A stretch of DNA of 34,439 nucleotides from an uncultured Acidobacteriota bacterium (GTDB lineage: Bacteria; Acidobacteriota; Terriglobia; Bryobacterales; Bryobacteraceae). The translations under genes were made by a program, and so were the position numbers. Below the pieces are notes generated by a model. It saw only the letters and a list, made by a program, of their open reading frames with translations, ran no database searches and had not been told where the DNA came from. Location of the stretch: NCBI GenBank assembly GCA_900696665.1, contig CAADGY010000174.1:1-34439 (forward strand), given 5' to 3'. Shown here one piece after another: positions 24,946 to 33,867 of the stretch (position 1 is its first letter; every line of letters begins with the position of its first letter).

Positions 24946-26571
24946 CTACTTACGGCGTGAGTTCAAGGAGGCCAACACTTTCCGGGTCTCGGAGATCTGT
25001 CTGAGCAGGCTCTTCTTGTGCCGCGTGGCTTGATTGTCGAGGCGTTCTCCGGGAGAAATCAACTCCTTTTCGAGCTCATCCAAATGCTGTTCGCACTCTG
25101 CAATGCGCTGCCGGAACTTGCTCCAATTCTCGAAGCCACCGCCGTCTACGCTGACGTAGACGGGAGTGGTATGAGCCAGTTGGGTTGGACCGGCCTTGAC
25201 GCGCGCGGCAATCCACAATCCGTGGTCCGCTGCCGTTTCCATGTTGATGGAGAGTCGTGCGGCGCTTTGATTTGGCTGCGCCGCGCGTGCTGCTCGAAGC
25301 ACTTCTCCGTGGCCGACGATCTCAAGCTCTTCGAGCGGGATCTGTTTCGATTCGCCGAACGCGGTGGCTTCAATTCTTAGAACTTCCCCGCGGCGTACGT
25401 TCACAGTATCTCCAGGCAACCGGCCGTTTACGGTGAGCTGAACGATCGGCCCACTGCTCGCGAACGTGTGTCCCGCCTTCACCGCCTTTAGCCATGAAGC
25501 AAACGTGAACTCGTTGCCAACGTACGTGTAGAAACGAGAGTCGCCAATCTGCGATCCACCCTCTTTCAGACCATATCGAGGCCCGCGGCCGCACCAGGGA
25601 AAGTCAGAGCCGGCGAGCGCCGTCAGGCGATAGCCTAAATCGAGAAAGCGGTAATAGTGATCGGCGACCAGCGGACCTTCGGCAGCGCAAAACTGCATTA
25701 GCTCCAGAAAGTCGATTTTTCCGCGCAGGACGTTGAGAGCCATTCCGCGATAGCCATGAAATGTCATTGCCTGATGCGCGAAGCCAGTGATGCCATCGAG
25801 CTCGTGCACCCGGTCGAACACCCTGTCGTAGGAATAGTAATCGGGCTGGAAGCGGACAAAGCCTTCCGCGCCGAGCGATATGGTGTGGCCGATCTCGGGC
25901 GTGCGAGGCTCCTCCTGGCCGGGCGATAGAATGTTGTCCCGTTCCCGGTAGCGGCCTTTCTCGCCCCAGGCATATTGTGAATAATAGGTAGCCCAGAAAT
26001 CGCCCATCTGCAACAGGTGTCCTACGTGAATGTCCTCCGCGGATATCCACCGTACGATGGAAGCGTCGTCACGGGTCGAGCGGCGCAGGTGAATATGGTC
26101 GTCGGATGAATACCACCCGCGTTCCGGCATGTTGATCCAACGTTCCATCCGGTACGTAGTCCGGGTCCGCTTACCGGCTGAGATACTCAATTTGTGAGTT
26201 TGCTGTATGTACTCATAGCCCTTGGAGAGGCTGAGCGTGTAGTTGCCCGCCGGAAGTTTTGCGTCAAACGATCCATCCACGTAAAAGGCGCCGTCCGGCT
26301 GCAACAGAAAGCCTTCGGCTCTGTCGGACTGCCCATACATTACTCCAATGGCAGCCGCCGGAACACCGAAAGCCGCATCGGAAACTGCTAGCGCCCCGGT
26401 GATTTCGGGAGGTTTGCCGTTGGAATCGAGAAGTCTCACCCGGACAGGCGTGGGTTGCCCCGTTCGCGCATCTACGATTCGTACCGAAATGGAGGCATCG
26501 CCAGTAGCAAGGACCGCATAGCAAATTGCCATGACGAAAAGCGCTAAGAGGAGAGCACGGGCAGGACGCAT
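24946..26571 (-). CDS. Secreted CehA/McbA-family (PHP-like) metallohydrolase
   Basis: The 541-aa protein has a signal peptide (ALLLALFVMAICYAVLA). A beta-rich carboxypeptidase-regulatory-like domain follows (about 27-145, SVRIVDARTGQPTPVRVRLL to KLPAGNYTLSLSKGYEY). A PHP-type metal-dependent hydrolase domain is next: DDHIHL with H159 and H161, then TGFAHQAMTFHGY and LAGSDFPWCGRG, all typical metal-ligand sites of CehA/McbA proteins. The C-terminus ends in a predicted coiled coil (about 480-541). CehA is known as a carbaryl hydrolase, but most homologues have unknown substrates and the name here gives only the family. I prefer ATG 26571 over GTG 26577 because AGAGAGA sits about eight bases before the ATG. 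It lies 27 bases downstream of tRNA-Val on the same strand. Confidence 0.87.
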   Translation of the reverse strand: MRPARALLLALFVMAICYAVLATGDASISVRIVDARTGQPTPVRVRLLDSNGKPPEITGALAVSDAAFGVPAAAIGVMYGQSDRAEGFLLQPDGAFYVDGSFDAKLPAGNYTLSLSKGYEYIQQTHKLSISAGKRTRTTYRMERWINMPERGWYSSDDHIHLRRSTRDDASIVRWISAEDIHVGHLLQMGDFWATYYSQYAWGEKGRYRERDNILSPGQEEPRTPEIGHTISLGAEGFVRFQPDYYSYDRVFDRVHELDGITGFAHQAMTFHGYRGMALNVLRGKIDFLELMQFCAAEGPLVADHYYRFLDLGYRLTALAGSDFPWCGRGPRYGLKEGGSQIGDSRFYTYVGNEFTFASWLKAVKAGHTFASSGPIVQLTVNGRLPGDTVNVRRGEVLRIEATAFGESKQIPLEELEIVGHGEVLRAARAAQPNQSAARLSINMETAADHGLWIAARVKAGPTQLAHTTPVYVSVDGGGFENWSKFRQRIAECEQHLDELEKELISPGERLDNQATRHKKSLLRQISETRKVLASLNSRRK

Positions 26572-26598
26572 GCTCACATTCTCTCTAAAATGAAGGGA

Positions 26599-26675
26599 TG
26601 GTGGGCGCGACAGGACTCGAACCTGTGACCTCCTGCGTGTGAAGCAGGCGCTCTAACCAACTGAGCTACGCGCCC
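26599..26675 (-). tRNA. tRNA-Val (anticodon CAC)
   Basis: Read on the minus strand, the acceptor stem is GGGCGCG (from 26675) with CGCGCCC (ending 26603). The D arm has GCTCAGTTGGTTAGAGC. The anticodon stem CCTGC/GCAGG surrounds TTCACAC, giving anticodon CAC, which reads the valine codon GTG. The T arm is ACAGG/CCTGT with TTCGAGT. The discriminator is A, and CCA is encoded (26601-26599). It is divergent from tRNA-His, with 71 bases between them. Confidence 0.96.
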
Positions 26676-26691
26676 GGCGGCGGGAACTCTC

Positions 26692-26697
26692 ATTCTA
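26692..26697 (-). promoter_or_regulatory. Candidate -10 box of tRNA-Val
   Basis: On the minus strand TAGAAT lies 16 bases upstream of the tRNA 5' end at 26675, a normal position for a tRNA promoter. No good -35 hexamer is seen at 16-18 bases upstream, so the call is weak. Confidence 0.35.
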
Positions 26698-26703
26698 GAA
26701 CGA

Positions 26704-26732
26704 TTGGCGCGGCCGCCGCCACCTGCTAAACT
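26704..26732 (+). promoter_or_regulatory. Candidate sigma-70 promoter of tRNA-His
   Basis: TTGGCG (26704-26709) and TAAACT (26727-26732) are separated by exactly 17 bases. The -10 box ends 14 bases before the tRNA 5' end, giving a short leader. It overlaps the divergent tRNA-Val promoter region. Confidence 0.55.
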
Positions 26733-26746
26733 ATCTTCTGGGACAC

Positions 26747-26823
26747 GGCGGCTTTAGCTCAGCCGGTAGAGCGCTGGATTGTGGTTCCAGATGTCACGGG
26801 TTCGAATCCCGTAAGCCGCCCCA
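26747..26823 (+). tRNA. tRNA-His (anticodon GTG)
   Basis: The acceptor stem is GCGGCTT (26748-26754) with AAGCCGC (26813-26819). The extra G at -1 (26747) pairs with C73 (26820), the tRNA-His identity feature. The anticodon stem CTGGA/TCCAG surrounds TTGTGGT, giving anticodon GTG. The T arm ACGGG/CCCGT carries TTCGAAT. CCA is encoded at 26821-26823. Confidence 0.97.
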
Positions 26824-26863
26824 AACAAGAGCTGAACGCCCAATCGTCAATCGAGCTCCAAGG

Positions 26864-28177
26864 CTACTGCCGTCCGGGAGGATCGACGGCTGTGTCGAGG
26901 CGGAGTTCTTTCCAAAGCCGGGCTTTCATGTTGCCCAGCCAGCGGTCCTGATACCGGCGGTTCAGGTCGATTGTGGCCGATGCGACTCCAGGAAGCGCCG
27001 CTGCCTTCGATAGCATTTCCCCATCCGGGTCCATGATGTAAGTCGGATGATCGTAGCCGGACGCGATGAGATAAACCTGGTTCTCAATCGCTCGTGCCTT
27101 GGCTAGTGTTTCGTTGCCGCCCCAAATGGGCAGCAGAATCATTTCCGCTCCGCGCAGGGCAAGCGCGCGCGCCGGATCGGCGTACTGAACATCCCAGCAG
27201 ATCATCATGCCAAGGGTGCCAAAGTCCGTCTGAAAGACCGGATAATCCGAACCAGGCGTGATTCCGCCTTCCGTCTCTTCCCGGGGCAGATACACCTTTC
27301 GATACTTTCCGGCAAGTTGCCCCTGGCGGTCTATCAACACCGCCGTGTTATAAATCGTGGTGTCTTCGCGCTCATACAACCCCGCCACGATATACGAGTT
27401 CTTCCGGCGCGCCAGTTCGCCCAGCGCTTTGGTGGTGGGACCTGGCAAAGGTTCGGCGACGTCCGCGTATTTCAAGTCCGTTCCCACGACCGTAATGCCC
27501 TCGGGTAAAACGATAAGGTCGGCTTCCCCCACCGCTTTCTCAATATAGTCAAGGAAACTATGTACCGCCGCCGCAGACGACGGTTGCTGTCTGGGGCGAT
27601 GATTGATGGACACGACCCGCACGTTCCTGGGGCCCGGTTTTTCAATTTGGGTGAGCGATACATCATCCCAATAGAGCGTGGCTTTAGGAGCATTCAGCAG
27701 GAAGAGCTGAATAGCGGCGCCAGATGCTTTCTCCGGCGCGGGTGCCTCGAGCGTGATGCGATTCCACTCCCCATCTCGCGTGACGTGGTAACCGTAGTCG
27801 GGCTGCCCGGTCCGCCGGCCTGTGGAAGTACGCCAATCGAGACGCGCCCATACTTGCAAGGGCTCGTAATCCAGGCCCTCCGAGCGATAATGCGCCACCA
27901 GCCGGTACCACTTGCCGGGTTCGATTCCTTTCGCATCGTATTCCCAACCGCCAAATACACCAACCCTGCTATTTCCGGAAACAGCCAACGAGCCCGGCCG
28001 CTTCCGGAAGTGAGCGGTATCGACGAACGTACGCGGGGCAATCTCAGGGCGAGGGGACCAGGACTTCCAGCCGGCAGGCGAACCATCCGCGCTGGTCTGA
28101 AATCCGGTTTGTTCAAACAGCGGCGGCGCAGCTACGGCTGCCGAGAAAAACACGAAGAGCGCAGTAATTGCACGCAT
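26864..28177 (-). CDS. Secreted nitrilase-superfamily (carbon-nitrogen hydrolase) protein with an N-terminal carbohydrate-binding-like domain
   Basis: The 437-aa protein has a signal peptide (MRAITALFVFFSAAVAA) and two domains. Residues about 20-180 look like a galactose-binding/CBM-type jelly roll (FEQTGFQTSADGSPAGWKSW, then GKWYRLVAHYRSEG and ATLYWDDVSL). Residues about 185-425 are a nitrilase fold with the Glu-Lys-Cys triad: E226 in LIVLPEG, K294 in GKYRKVYLPREE, and C327 in MMICWDVQYADPAR. The family hydrolyses nitriles, amides or N-carbamoyl groups, normally in the cytoplasm. Export and an added binding domain suggest extracellular amide or amino-sugar substrates; this is inference. The start at 28177 puts the signal peptide first. 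The gene converges with tRNA-His, 40 bases away. Confidence 0.87.
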   Translation of the reverse strand: MRAITALFVFFSAAVAAPPLFEQTGFQTSADGSPAGWKSWSPRPEIAPRTFVDTAHFRKRPGSLAVSGNSRVGVFGGWEYDAKGIEPGKWYRLVAHYRSEGLDYEPLQVWARLDWRTSTGRRTGQPDYGYHVTRDGEWNRITLEAPAPEKASGAAIQLFLLNAPKATLYWDDVSLTQIEKPGPRNVRVVSINHRPRQQPSSAAAVHSFLDYIEKAVGEADLIVLPEGITVVGTDLKYADVAEPLPGPTTKALGELARRKNSYIVAGLYEREDTTIYNTAVLIDRQGQLAGKYRKVYLPREETEGGITPGSDYPVFQTDFGTLGMMICWDVQYADPARALALRGAEMILLPIWGGNETLAKARAIENQVYLIASGYDHPTYIMDPDGEMLSKAAALPGVASATIDLNRRYQDRWLGNMKARLWKELRLDTAVDPPGRQ

Positions 28178-28323
28178 GTATCTATTGTGTCCCAACAATG
28201 CAAATTCCGTGAACGTATTGTGTTGCTCAAAGGCTTGCCCAAGTCAGCCGTTACGCCGGAACGTGCACGGTCTTTCCCCGGAGCCGCCCGGCTGCATCCT
28301 TTTCGCCTCCTCTTTTTGAACTG

Positions 28324-28824
28324 CTATCGATCACGTTCGGGAATCGCCGCTGGTCTCGCTCCCGGTACACCACCACAGAATTCGATAAAACGCGCCTCCG
28401 TTGCCCGGAGCCTGGCCGCAATGAGTTCCGCCACACGCCGGAAGATGGTGGATCCAATGCCAGGATCTTCCTCACAGACCTTTAGTAAGGAGGCGCCATT
28501 GAGGCGCAGCGCCTCACACCGTTGGCGCGCCCGTACCTGGAAAGCGGCATAGTGCTGGTCCACGACGGAAGACCAGCCAAACGCTTCTCCCGGGCCCAGC
28601 ACCTGGATGCATACCGCGTATACGGGCGTTTGCAGTTCAAGAAACATCGTTCCGGAAAGGAGCAGGTACAAATAGTCAGAGCGCTCACCGCCCCGGAAAA
28701 CCGTCTGTTCCGCTTCAAATGAAACCGGTTCGGCCAGACCTGCGAGAACTTCGAGTTGATTGGTGGTCAATCCCTGCGTAAAAGGATGGGATTCGAGTGA
28801 GTCCAATATGTGATGATCGGTCAT
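28324..28824 (-). CDS. Cyclic-nucleotide-binding-domain protein without a DNA-binding domain
   Basis: The 166-aa protein shows a single Crp-like cNMP-binding beta-roll (about 15-130). It includes LTTNQLEVLAGLAEPVSFEA, VFRGGERSDYLYLLLSGTMF and VLGPGEAFGWSSVV. The phosphate-binding cassette expected after GEAFGWSS has lost the usual arginine pattern (RxAxxxA appears as SVVDQHYAAF), so nucleotide binding is doubtful. No C-terminal helix-turn-helix follows; the tail after a short helix (IAARLRATEARFIEFCGG) is disordered. It may be a regulatory adaptor. It lies 17 bases downstream of the TPR gene on the same strand and is probably the last gene of that operon. The Shine-Dalgarno is weak. The gene-free 28178-28323 holds nothing obvious. 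Confidence 0.78.
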   Translation of the reverse strand: MTDHHILDSLESHPFTQGLTTNQLEVLAGLAEPVSFEAEQTVFRGGERSDYLYLLLSGTMFLELQTPVYAVCIQVLGPGEAFGWSSVVDQHYAAFQVRARQRCEALRLNGASLLKVCEEDPGIGSTIFRRVAELIAARLRATEARFIEFCGGVPGARPAAIPERDR

Positions 28825-28841
28825 GTTAGGTGCAAAATATT

Positions 28842-30116
28842 CTATTTCGAAACCCGGCCGGCCAGTGTCCTTTGCTCGCCGGCCTCCTTTCGTTTACCAA
28901 GCTTTTCCAGTGAGTCCGCCCAAGCGAGCCGTATTGCCGGTTCGTCCGGGCGCAATTCGACCGCCCGCCGAAGACTGCTCTCGGCTTCACGCGGATCTCC
29001 GGCCGCCAGCGAATTAATCCCAAGCTGGTACCAGGCCTCGACAAATTCGGGACGGCTCTGCAACACAATTTCGAGAATCGCACGCGCATCCTGGAAGCGC
29101 CGGAGCTCGGAATATGCCAATGCCAACTGGTAGCGCGCCAGCGGGTCCGGTTCGCCACCCAGCAGCCGCACTACTTCCTCCGCTTCGCCTTTTTTCAACA
29201 GCGCCACAGCCAGGTCCACTGCGATGGAAGAATCTCTTACCAGCGCGAGTGCGGTGCGGTAGTCCTTGATCGCTCCGTCCAGATCACCGGCTTGCGCTTT
29301 CTGATGAGCGACCGCCGCCCGGTATTTCGCCTGCATTCGCGCATCCGCGCCGGTGCGGAGGTCTTTCACTCGCGCCAACGCCGCCGCGGCTTCCGCCTCC
29401 CTGCCCATCTTCTTCAAACACCCGGCCAGGACATAGTACTTCTGCGGAACTTCGGCACCGGTTTCGAGCAGCGGAACCGCACCTTCGCAATCGTCCTTTT
29501 TTGCCAGGGCGGCGCCCAGTTGAAAGCTGGCCGCGCCGTTGCCGGGCTCCGCACCAAGAACGTCACGCAGCAGGGCTATCGCCCGGTCAGTCTCCTGCGT
29601 ATCGAGATAGGCCATCGCCAGTTCGAACTTCACCTTCGGAAACTTCGAATTCAGGCGGAGGGCCATCTCATACTCCTCGATCGCCGCAGTCAGGTTGCCG
29701 AGTTTTGCTTCGTTCCAGCCCGCGTGGAAGTGCGGTTCAGGATCGCGCCCATCGAGTGCGCTCGCGGCACGGCAGGAATCTCTCGCTTCATCGTAGCCGC
29801 TGTCTTTGGCACGGGCAAAAACGGTGAGAAGCTCGCAGACTCGCGCCTGCGCCTCGGCGTATCGCGGGTTGGCGTCTAGTGCCGACCGGAACGATTGAAG
29901 CGCCGCGGCGGTGCGTCCCTGCGTCTGGCGAACCAGACCCAATAGATAATGTGCTTCGGCGAGCTTCGGATCCATCGCGAGCGCCCGCACAAATTTCTCG
30001 GCCGCTTCGTTGAAGCGTCCCTGATGCGAGAGCTCGATACCGGCTTCTACGAGCGCCGGTGCTTGCACGGACGGCGCTTGTAGAAAACCCGCAAGCAGCG
30101 CGACGAAATACCGCAC
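28842..30116 (-). CDS. Exported TPR-repeat protein
   Basis: The 424-aa protein starts with a probable signal sequence (VALLAGFLQAPSVQA) and then consists almost wholly of tetratricopeptide repeats of about 34 residues. Clear units include GRFNEAAEKFVRALAMDPKL, GNLTAAIEEYEMALRLNSKF, GDLDGAIKDYRTALALVRDS and DPREAESSLRRAVELRPDEP. TPR proteins are scaffolds for protein contacts, and no enzymatic motif is seen. The start codon is GTG at 30116, with no clear Shine-Dalgarno. It begins 24 bases after the stop of receptor 3 on the same strand, so the two are probably co-transcribed. The partner may be the receptor or cell-envelope material, which is inference. Confidence 0.87.
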   Translation of the reverse strand: MRYFVALLAGFLQAPSVQAPALVEAGIELSHQGRFNEAAEKFVRALAMDPKLAEAHYLLGLVRQTQGRTAAALQSFRSALDANPRYAEAQARVCELLTVFARAKDSGYDEARDSCRAASALDGRDPEPHFHAGWNEAKLGNLTAAIEEYEMALRLNSKFPKVKFELAMAYLDTQETDRAIALLRDVLGAEPGNGAASFQLGAALAKKDDCEGAVPLLETGAEVPQKYYVLAGCLKKMGREAEAAAALARVKDLRTGADARMQAKYRAAVAHQKAQAGDLDGAIKDYRTALALVRDSSIAVDLAVALLKKGEAEEVVRLLGGEPDPLARYQLALAYSELRRFQDARAILEIVLQSRPEFVEAWYQLGINSLAAGDPREAESSLRRAVELRPDEPAIRLAWADSLEKLGKRKEAGEQRTLAGRVSK

Positions 30117-30140
30117 ACGTTTAAACTAACATGCACCGCC

Positions 30141-33100
30141 CTACCATGTGAGCCGTACGGTTAACTGGAGTACGCGCGGCGCGTTGTCCGAAGTACGGTT
30201 CAGCACGATTCCGTCTCCGCCGGGCACCGTGGTACCGGGCATGTTGAATACGTTCTCCAGGAAATCAGCATTCAGACGCAGGAACACACGCTCCGTAATG
30301 GGGACGGTCTTGAAAGCGGACGCAGCCATGTTCCACCTCAGCGGCGCGTTGAAGTATTGGTTCTGAAGCGGATGGATGCCCGGGTCATACGTTGTACGCT
30401 GGTTGGTTCCGTTTTTTAATGGAACGAAGACGGTATTCGATTCATAGAAAGCGAAGTTTGGATCGCTCGAACTTCCTCCGTTGGCAGGCGTCGGAATCAG
30501 CCACGTCTGAAACGGCCGGTAGTTCTCGGGAACGCCCATCACGCCGTTCGGCCGTCCCGCGGAGTTGACGCTGTTAATGCGATGCGCGGGGATGTAGCCA
30601 TTCCAGTACAGCCAGCCGTCGTAACAGACACCACTCCGGCAATCCTGAATCGGATACTTCTTGCCGTAGACTTCGACGGGATTCTGCTGCCCCCTGTAGG
30701 TAGTAGGTAACTGGAAATACCGGCTGATGAGCGTGCCCGAGCCGGCAATCTGCCACCCGCCGATGAGCGTGTTCACAAATCTACTCGCATTGCGGCCCAG
30801 CGGCTTGCCTCTTCCGAACGGCAGGTCCACCAGGAAATTCCAATTCATACGATGCTTCGGAATGCCGGTGTCGCGGCGGTAGAAAAGCAGCCGGTTGCGT
30901 GCGGCATCATCTTCAGGCACTGTACCGGGCAAATAGTAGCTGGCTGGGCGGAGGATATCGTCCCGCCAGCCATCGCCCGCCACGCGCATGGCATTGCTCA
31001 TCACATAGAACACCTGGAACGCATAGCCTTTCGAATAGCGATGCTCGAATTCCAACTGAATACCGTTGTAATTCGACCAGCCGGTTTTCTGGTATCGCTG
31101 GATGGTCCCGTAAACTTGCTGGTCGTAGGGCCGGCGGGCAACGTTGGCGAACTCGCCGGTCGGAAAAGGAAGACCGGTAGTGGTGTACCACACGTACGCC
31201 GGAGACGCCTCATTATAGGTGTACCACTGCGACATGCGAGTACCGTGCGTGCCGATGTAGCCCGCCTTCACCACGGTGTTCGCAAACATTTCCCGTTCCA
31301 CCATCAGGTTCCACTGGTGAGCGCGCGCGGTTGGCTGGTTCGGGTCCAGGTAGTACATGGCTCCGCTACCCCGTGAGATGCCGGTGACCTTCGTGACATC
31401 GAGCGCATTACTGCTGTTGACCCCGGCGATGATCGTGGGCACGGAGCGCAGGAGGTAATTCGGCAAGCCGTCCGGGCTTTGCTCCGCCGCGTTGGGATCG
31501 TTGCTGATATTGCCCTGCCCCGGCAACGTGTTTTGCGTGTTGCCGGCAAACAGGCGCAGGGACTCGGGATAGGCAAAGATGGAGTAGCCTCCGCGAATTA
31601 CGGTTGTCCGGTGCGAAGACCCGATCCTGTAAGCAAAGCCCGCTCGCGGGCCGAAGTCCCAGCGGTTCGAGCGCACGAGCGAATCCGGCACTCCCGCCGC
31701 CTCCGGTGTCGTGAACTTCACTCCCAGCCTGGTGTAGGCGTCGACCACCGCGGGCAGTACGTTTCGCATCCGTGCCATGTCCTCCAACGACCTCGACAAA
31801 ATGACCGCCTTGTTCTTTTCGTCGAATCCGAACATCGTATGATCCCGCTCATTGACCGGACTATAGAATTCGTACCGCAGCCCCAGATTCAGCGTCAGAC
31901 GGGAATTCACTTTGAAGTTGTCCTGGAAATACCCGGCCCTCTCATGAACGCGGGGTCTGTACCAGGAGCGGTTGAAGCGAGCCTGGTATGTCCCCATTCC
32001 CAGGAAGAAGTTCGCCGCTGTATGGCCTGTAAACGGTACCGGCCCATATGCCGTTCCCGACGCCGGGTCGTACAAGGCAGTGGGCGCGACGCTGTTGTAA
32101 CTGAGTTGGCCCTGCGATATCTGCTGATCGTTCAGGGTCTCCAGTTGTTCATAACGGAAACGTGCGCCGAACTGGAACTCATGGCGGCCATGTATCTTTG
32201 TGAAATTCTGATCCACGTTGTAGATGCGCCCGTAGTTGATGGTGGGGTTGATGGCTGCGTCATAAGACATGCCGACGCCGGTGCTCGAAGACATCGAATA
32301 AGGGATGCGCGGAAAACCGATGCCATTGAACGGATTTGGAAGACCCAGTTGACTGGCGATCTCTTCCGTTCCAGTAAAAGGCAGTTGCCCCCGGTAATCG
32401 CGCGCCACCGTGACCAGAGTTTCGCTGAAGAAGGTAGGCGAGAAAGTGTGGGTCCAGTTGGCGACACCGCTATCGTTGGACTGGCTGTCGATATAAGTGT
32501 TGGCACGCCGGTCAAGGGTAGGCGGCGAGCCCGACCCGTTCCAGGGATCGTTCGTGTTATCGGATGTAGCGGGGCTGTGCGAATAGCGGAAGAACAGGTG
32601 GTTGCTGTCGTTGATTTTGTGATCGACGCGGACTGTCTCGGTGTGCTGCCTTGTATTGTTGAATCCAAGGCCAAACCAATTGGCGGCCACCAGCGGATTG
32701 TCGCCTCGCGTCGGCAGCGGGGTCACGCTGTACAGATACTTCGCCAGTGGACTCTGCCTGGCCATCGGTATCCGGTTGCCTGGAAACGGCTGGCGGGACC
32801 AGGTCGTGGAGTCGGTAGTGTTCGGATCATACAATGTAAACTGCCGCCCCTGGGCATTGACCAAGCCACTGAAGTCACCTTCACGAAACGCCGGTGTGGG
32901 CACTCCGATACTCCGGGTTCTGGCCGAACGGAGCTGGTACCCTTCATAAGCGAAGAAGAAAAAAGTGCGGTTTCTGCCGTTGTATATTTTCGGGAGCCAC
33001 ACGGGACCGCCCAGCGATACACCGAACTCGTTTCTCACCAGGTGCGGCGGCTTATCGTAATAGTCCTGGCGGGCGCGCGCCACGCCCAGGCCGCTATTGC

Positions 33101-33815
33101 GCAGCGTTTCAAATGCCGACCCGTGGATTTCGTTCGTGCCCGAACGCGTTGTCAGCATGAACGTACCCGGACGGTTCAGCTTGGCCGAAGAGTTGTTCGT
33201 TTCCGAACGGAACTCGGCAATGGTGTCGAGCCCGGGAGGACGTGCGGGAATCGACTGCCATTCGCGGTTCTCGAGAACCGCGCCGTCCTGCAAAAGCTCC
33301 GTCGCGTATCGCAGACCGTAAACGCGGGGCACGGACCCCGACTCTACACCAGGGGTAGTCATATACAGCAACGAGGTAACAAAGCGCCCGTTGATGGGCA
33401 ACTGTTCGATGCGTTCACGCTCCACGACGGTCGCGATGGTCGGACTGGTCGTAGTGACCAGCGGTGTCACGTCACCGGCGACTGTCACGGATGTCGCGGT
33501 CACACCGAGCTTCAACACCGGATCGACCTGTGCGGATTGACCCGACGCGAGGTTCAACTCGCCCTTCCATGTTTCCATACCGGGCGATTCCACGGTCACC
33601 TCGTATGCTCCAGTTTGAAGATTGGGAACGAGGTAAAAGCCGACTTCGTTTGTCGCGGTGGTGTACCGGCGGCTCGTTGCGGTGTGAACGGCGGTCACAT
33701 TCGCCTTCGGCACAACCGCCCCGCCGATGTCCTTGACTGTACCTTGAATGTTCCCTGTTCCGGTCTGCCCTAAGCACACTGCCGCGGCACACAGATAGAG
33801 ATAGACGATTCGCAT
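30141..33815 (-). CDS. Oar-like TonB-dependent outer-membrane receptor 3 (largest)
   Basis: At 1224 aa this is the longest of the three receptors. It has a signal peptide (MRIVYLYLCAAAVCLG). Next comes a carboxypeptidase-regulatory-like domain (about 20-105, GNIQGTVKDIGGAVVPKANV to YEVTVESPGM). The plug region includes IEQLPINGRFVTSLLYMTTP and TFMLTTRSGTNEIHGSAFET, and a long barrel contains DPWNGSGSPPTLDRRANTYI and repeated aromatic strands. The C-terminus is LQLTVRLTW, ending in an aromatic residue. GGGAGG lies about six bases before the ATG. The TPR gene follows on the same strand. The substrate is unknown. Its divergence from receptors 1 and 2 suggests old paralogues rather than a recent duplication. 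Confidence 0.93.
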   Translation of the reverse strand: MRIVYLYLCAAAVCLGQTGTGNIQGTVKDIGGAVVPKANVTAVHTATSRRYTTATNEVGFYLVPNLQTGAYEVTVESPGMETWKGELNLASGQSAQVDPVLKLGVTATSVTVAGDVTPLVTTTSPTIATVVERERIEQLPINGRFVTSLLYMTTPGVESGSVPRVYGLRYATELLQDGAVLENREWQSIPARPPGLDTIAEFRSETNNSSAKLNRPGTFMLTTRSGTNEIHGSAFETLRNSGLGVARARQDYYDKPPHLVRNEFGVSLGGPVWLPKIYNGRNRTFFFFAYEGYQLRSARTRSIGVPTPAFREGDFSGLVNAQGRQFTLYDPNTTDSTTWSRQPFPGNRIPMARQSPLAKYLYSVTPLPTRGDNPLVAANWFGLGFNNTRQHTETVRVDHKINDSNHLFFRYSHSPATSDNTNDPWNGSGSPPTLDRRANTYIDSQSNDSGVANWTHTFSPTFFSETLVTVARDYRGQLPFTGTEEIASQLGLPNPFNGIGFPRIPYSMSSSTGVGMSYDAAINPTINYGRIYNVDQNFTKIHGRHEFQFGARFRYEQLETLNDQQISQGQLSYNSVAPTALYDPASGTAYGPVPFTGHTAANFFLGMGTYQARFNRSWYRPRVHERAGYFQDNFKVNSRLTLNLGLRYEFYSPVNERDHTMFGFDEKNKAVILSRSLEDMARMRNVLPAVVDAYTRLGVKFTTPEAAGVPDSLVRSNRWDFGPRAGFAYRIGSSHRTTVIRGGYSIFAYPESLRLFAGNTQNTLPGQGNISNDPNAAEQSPDGLPNYLLRSVPTIIAGVNSSNALDVTKVTGISRGSGAMYYLDPNQPTARAHQWNLMVEREMFANTVVKAGYIGTHGTRMSQWYTYNEASPAYVWYTTTGLPFPTGEFANVARRPYDQQVYGTIQRYQKTGWSNYNGIQLEFEHRYSKGYAFQVFYVMSNAMRVAGDGWRDDILRPASYYLPGTVPEDDAARNRLLFYRRDTGIPKHRMNWNFLVDLPFGRGKPLGRNASRFVNTLIGGWQIAGSGTLISRYFQLPTTYRGQQNPVEVYGKKYPIQDCRSGVCYDGWLYWNGYIPAHRINSVNSAGRPNGVMGVPENYRPFQTWLIPTPANGGSSSDPNFAFYESNTVFVPLKNGTNQRTTYDPGIHPLQNQYFNAPLRWNMAASAFKTVPITERVFLRLNADFLENVFNMPGTTVPGGDGIVLNRTSDNAPRVLQLTVRLTW

Positions 33816-33867
33816 GCAACCTCCCCACCAAACTCGGAGTCAAGGATATCTGAAATCGGGCAGACGC

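Noticed and set aside
26599-26823. tRNA pair as an integration site of a mobile element
   Set aside because: No integrase, flanking direct repeat of a tRNA 3' end, or base-composition shift is visible on either side.
27560-28552. 330-codon plus-strand frame across the nitrilase gene and into the cNMP-domain gene
   Set aside because: It is antisense to two genes with intact motifs and has no family resemblance of its own.
31479-33773. 764-codon open frame on the plus strand, antisense to receptor 3
   Set aside because: It has no signal peptide or known motif, is rich in arginine, valine and histidine, and exactly mirrors a receptor gene with clear domains. High-GC third positions often leave such antisense frames open.
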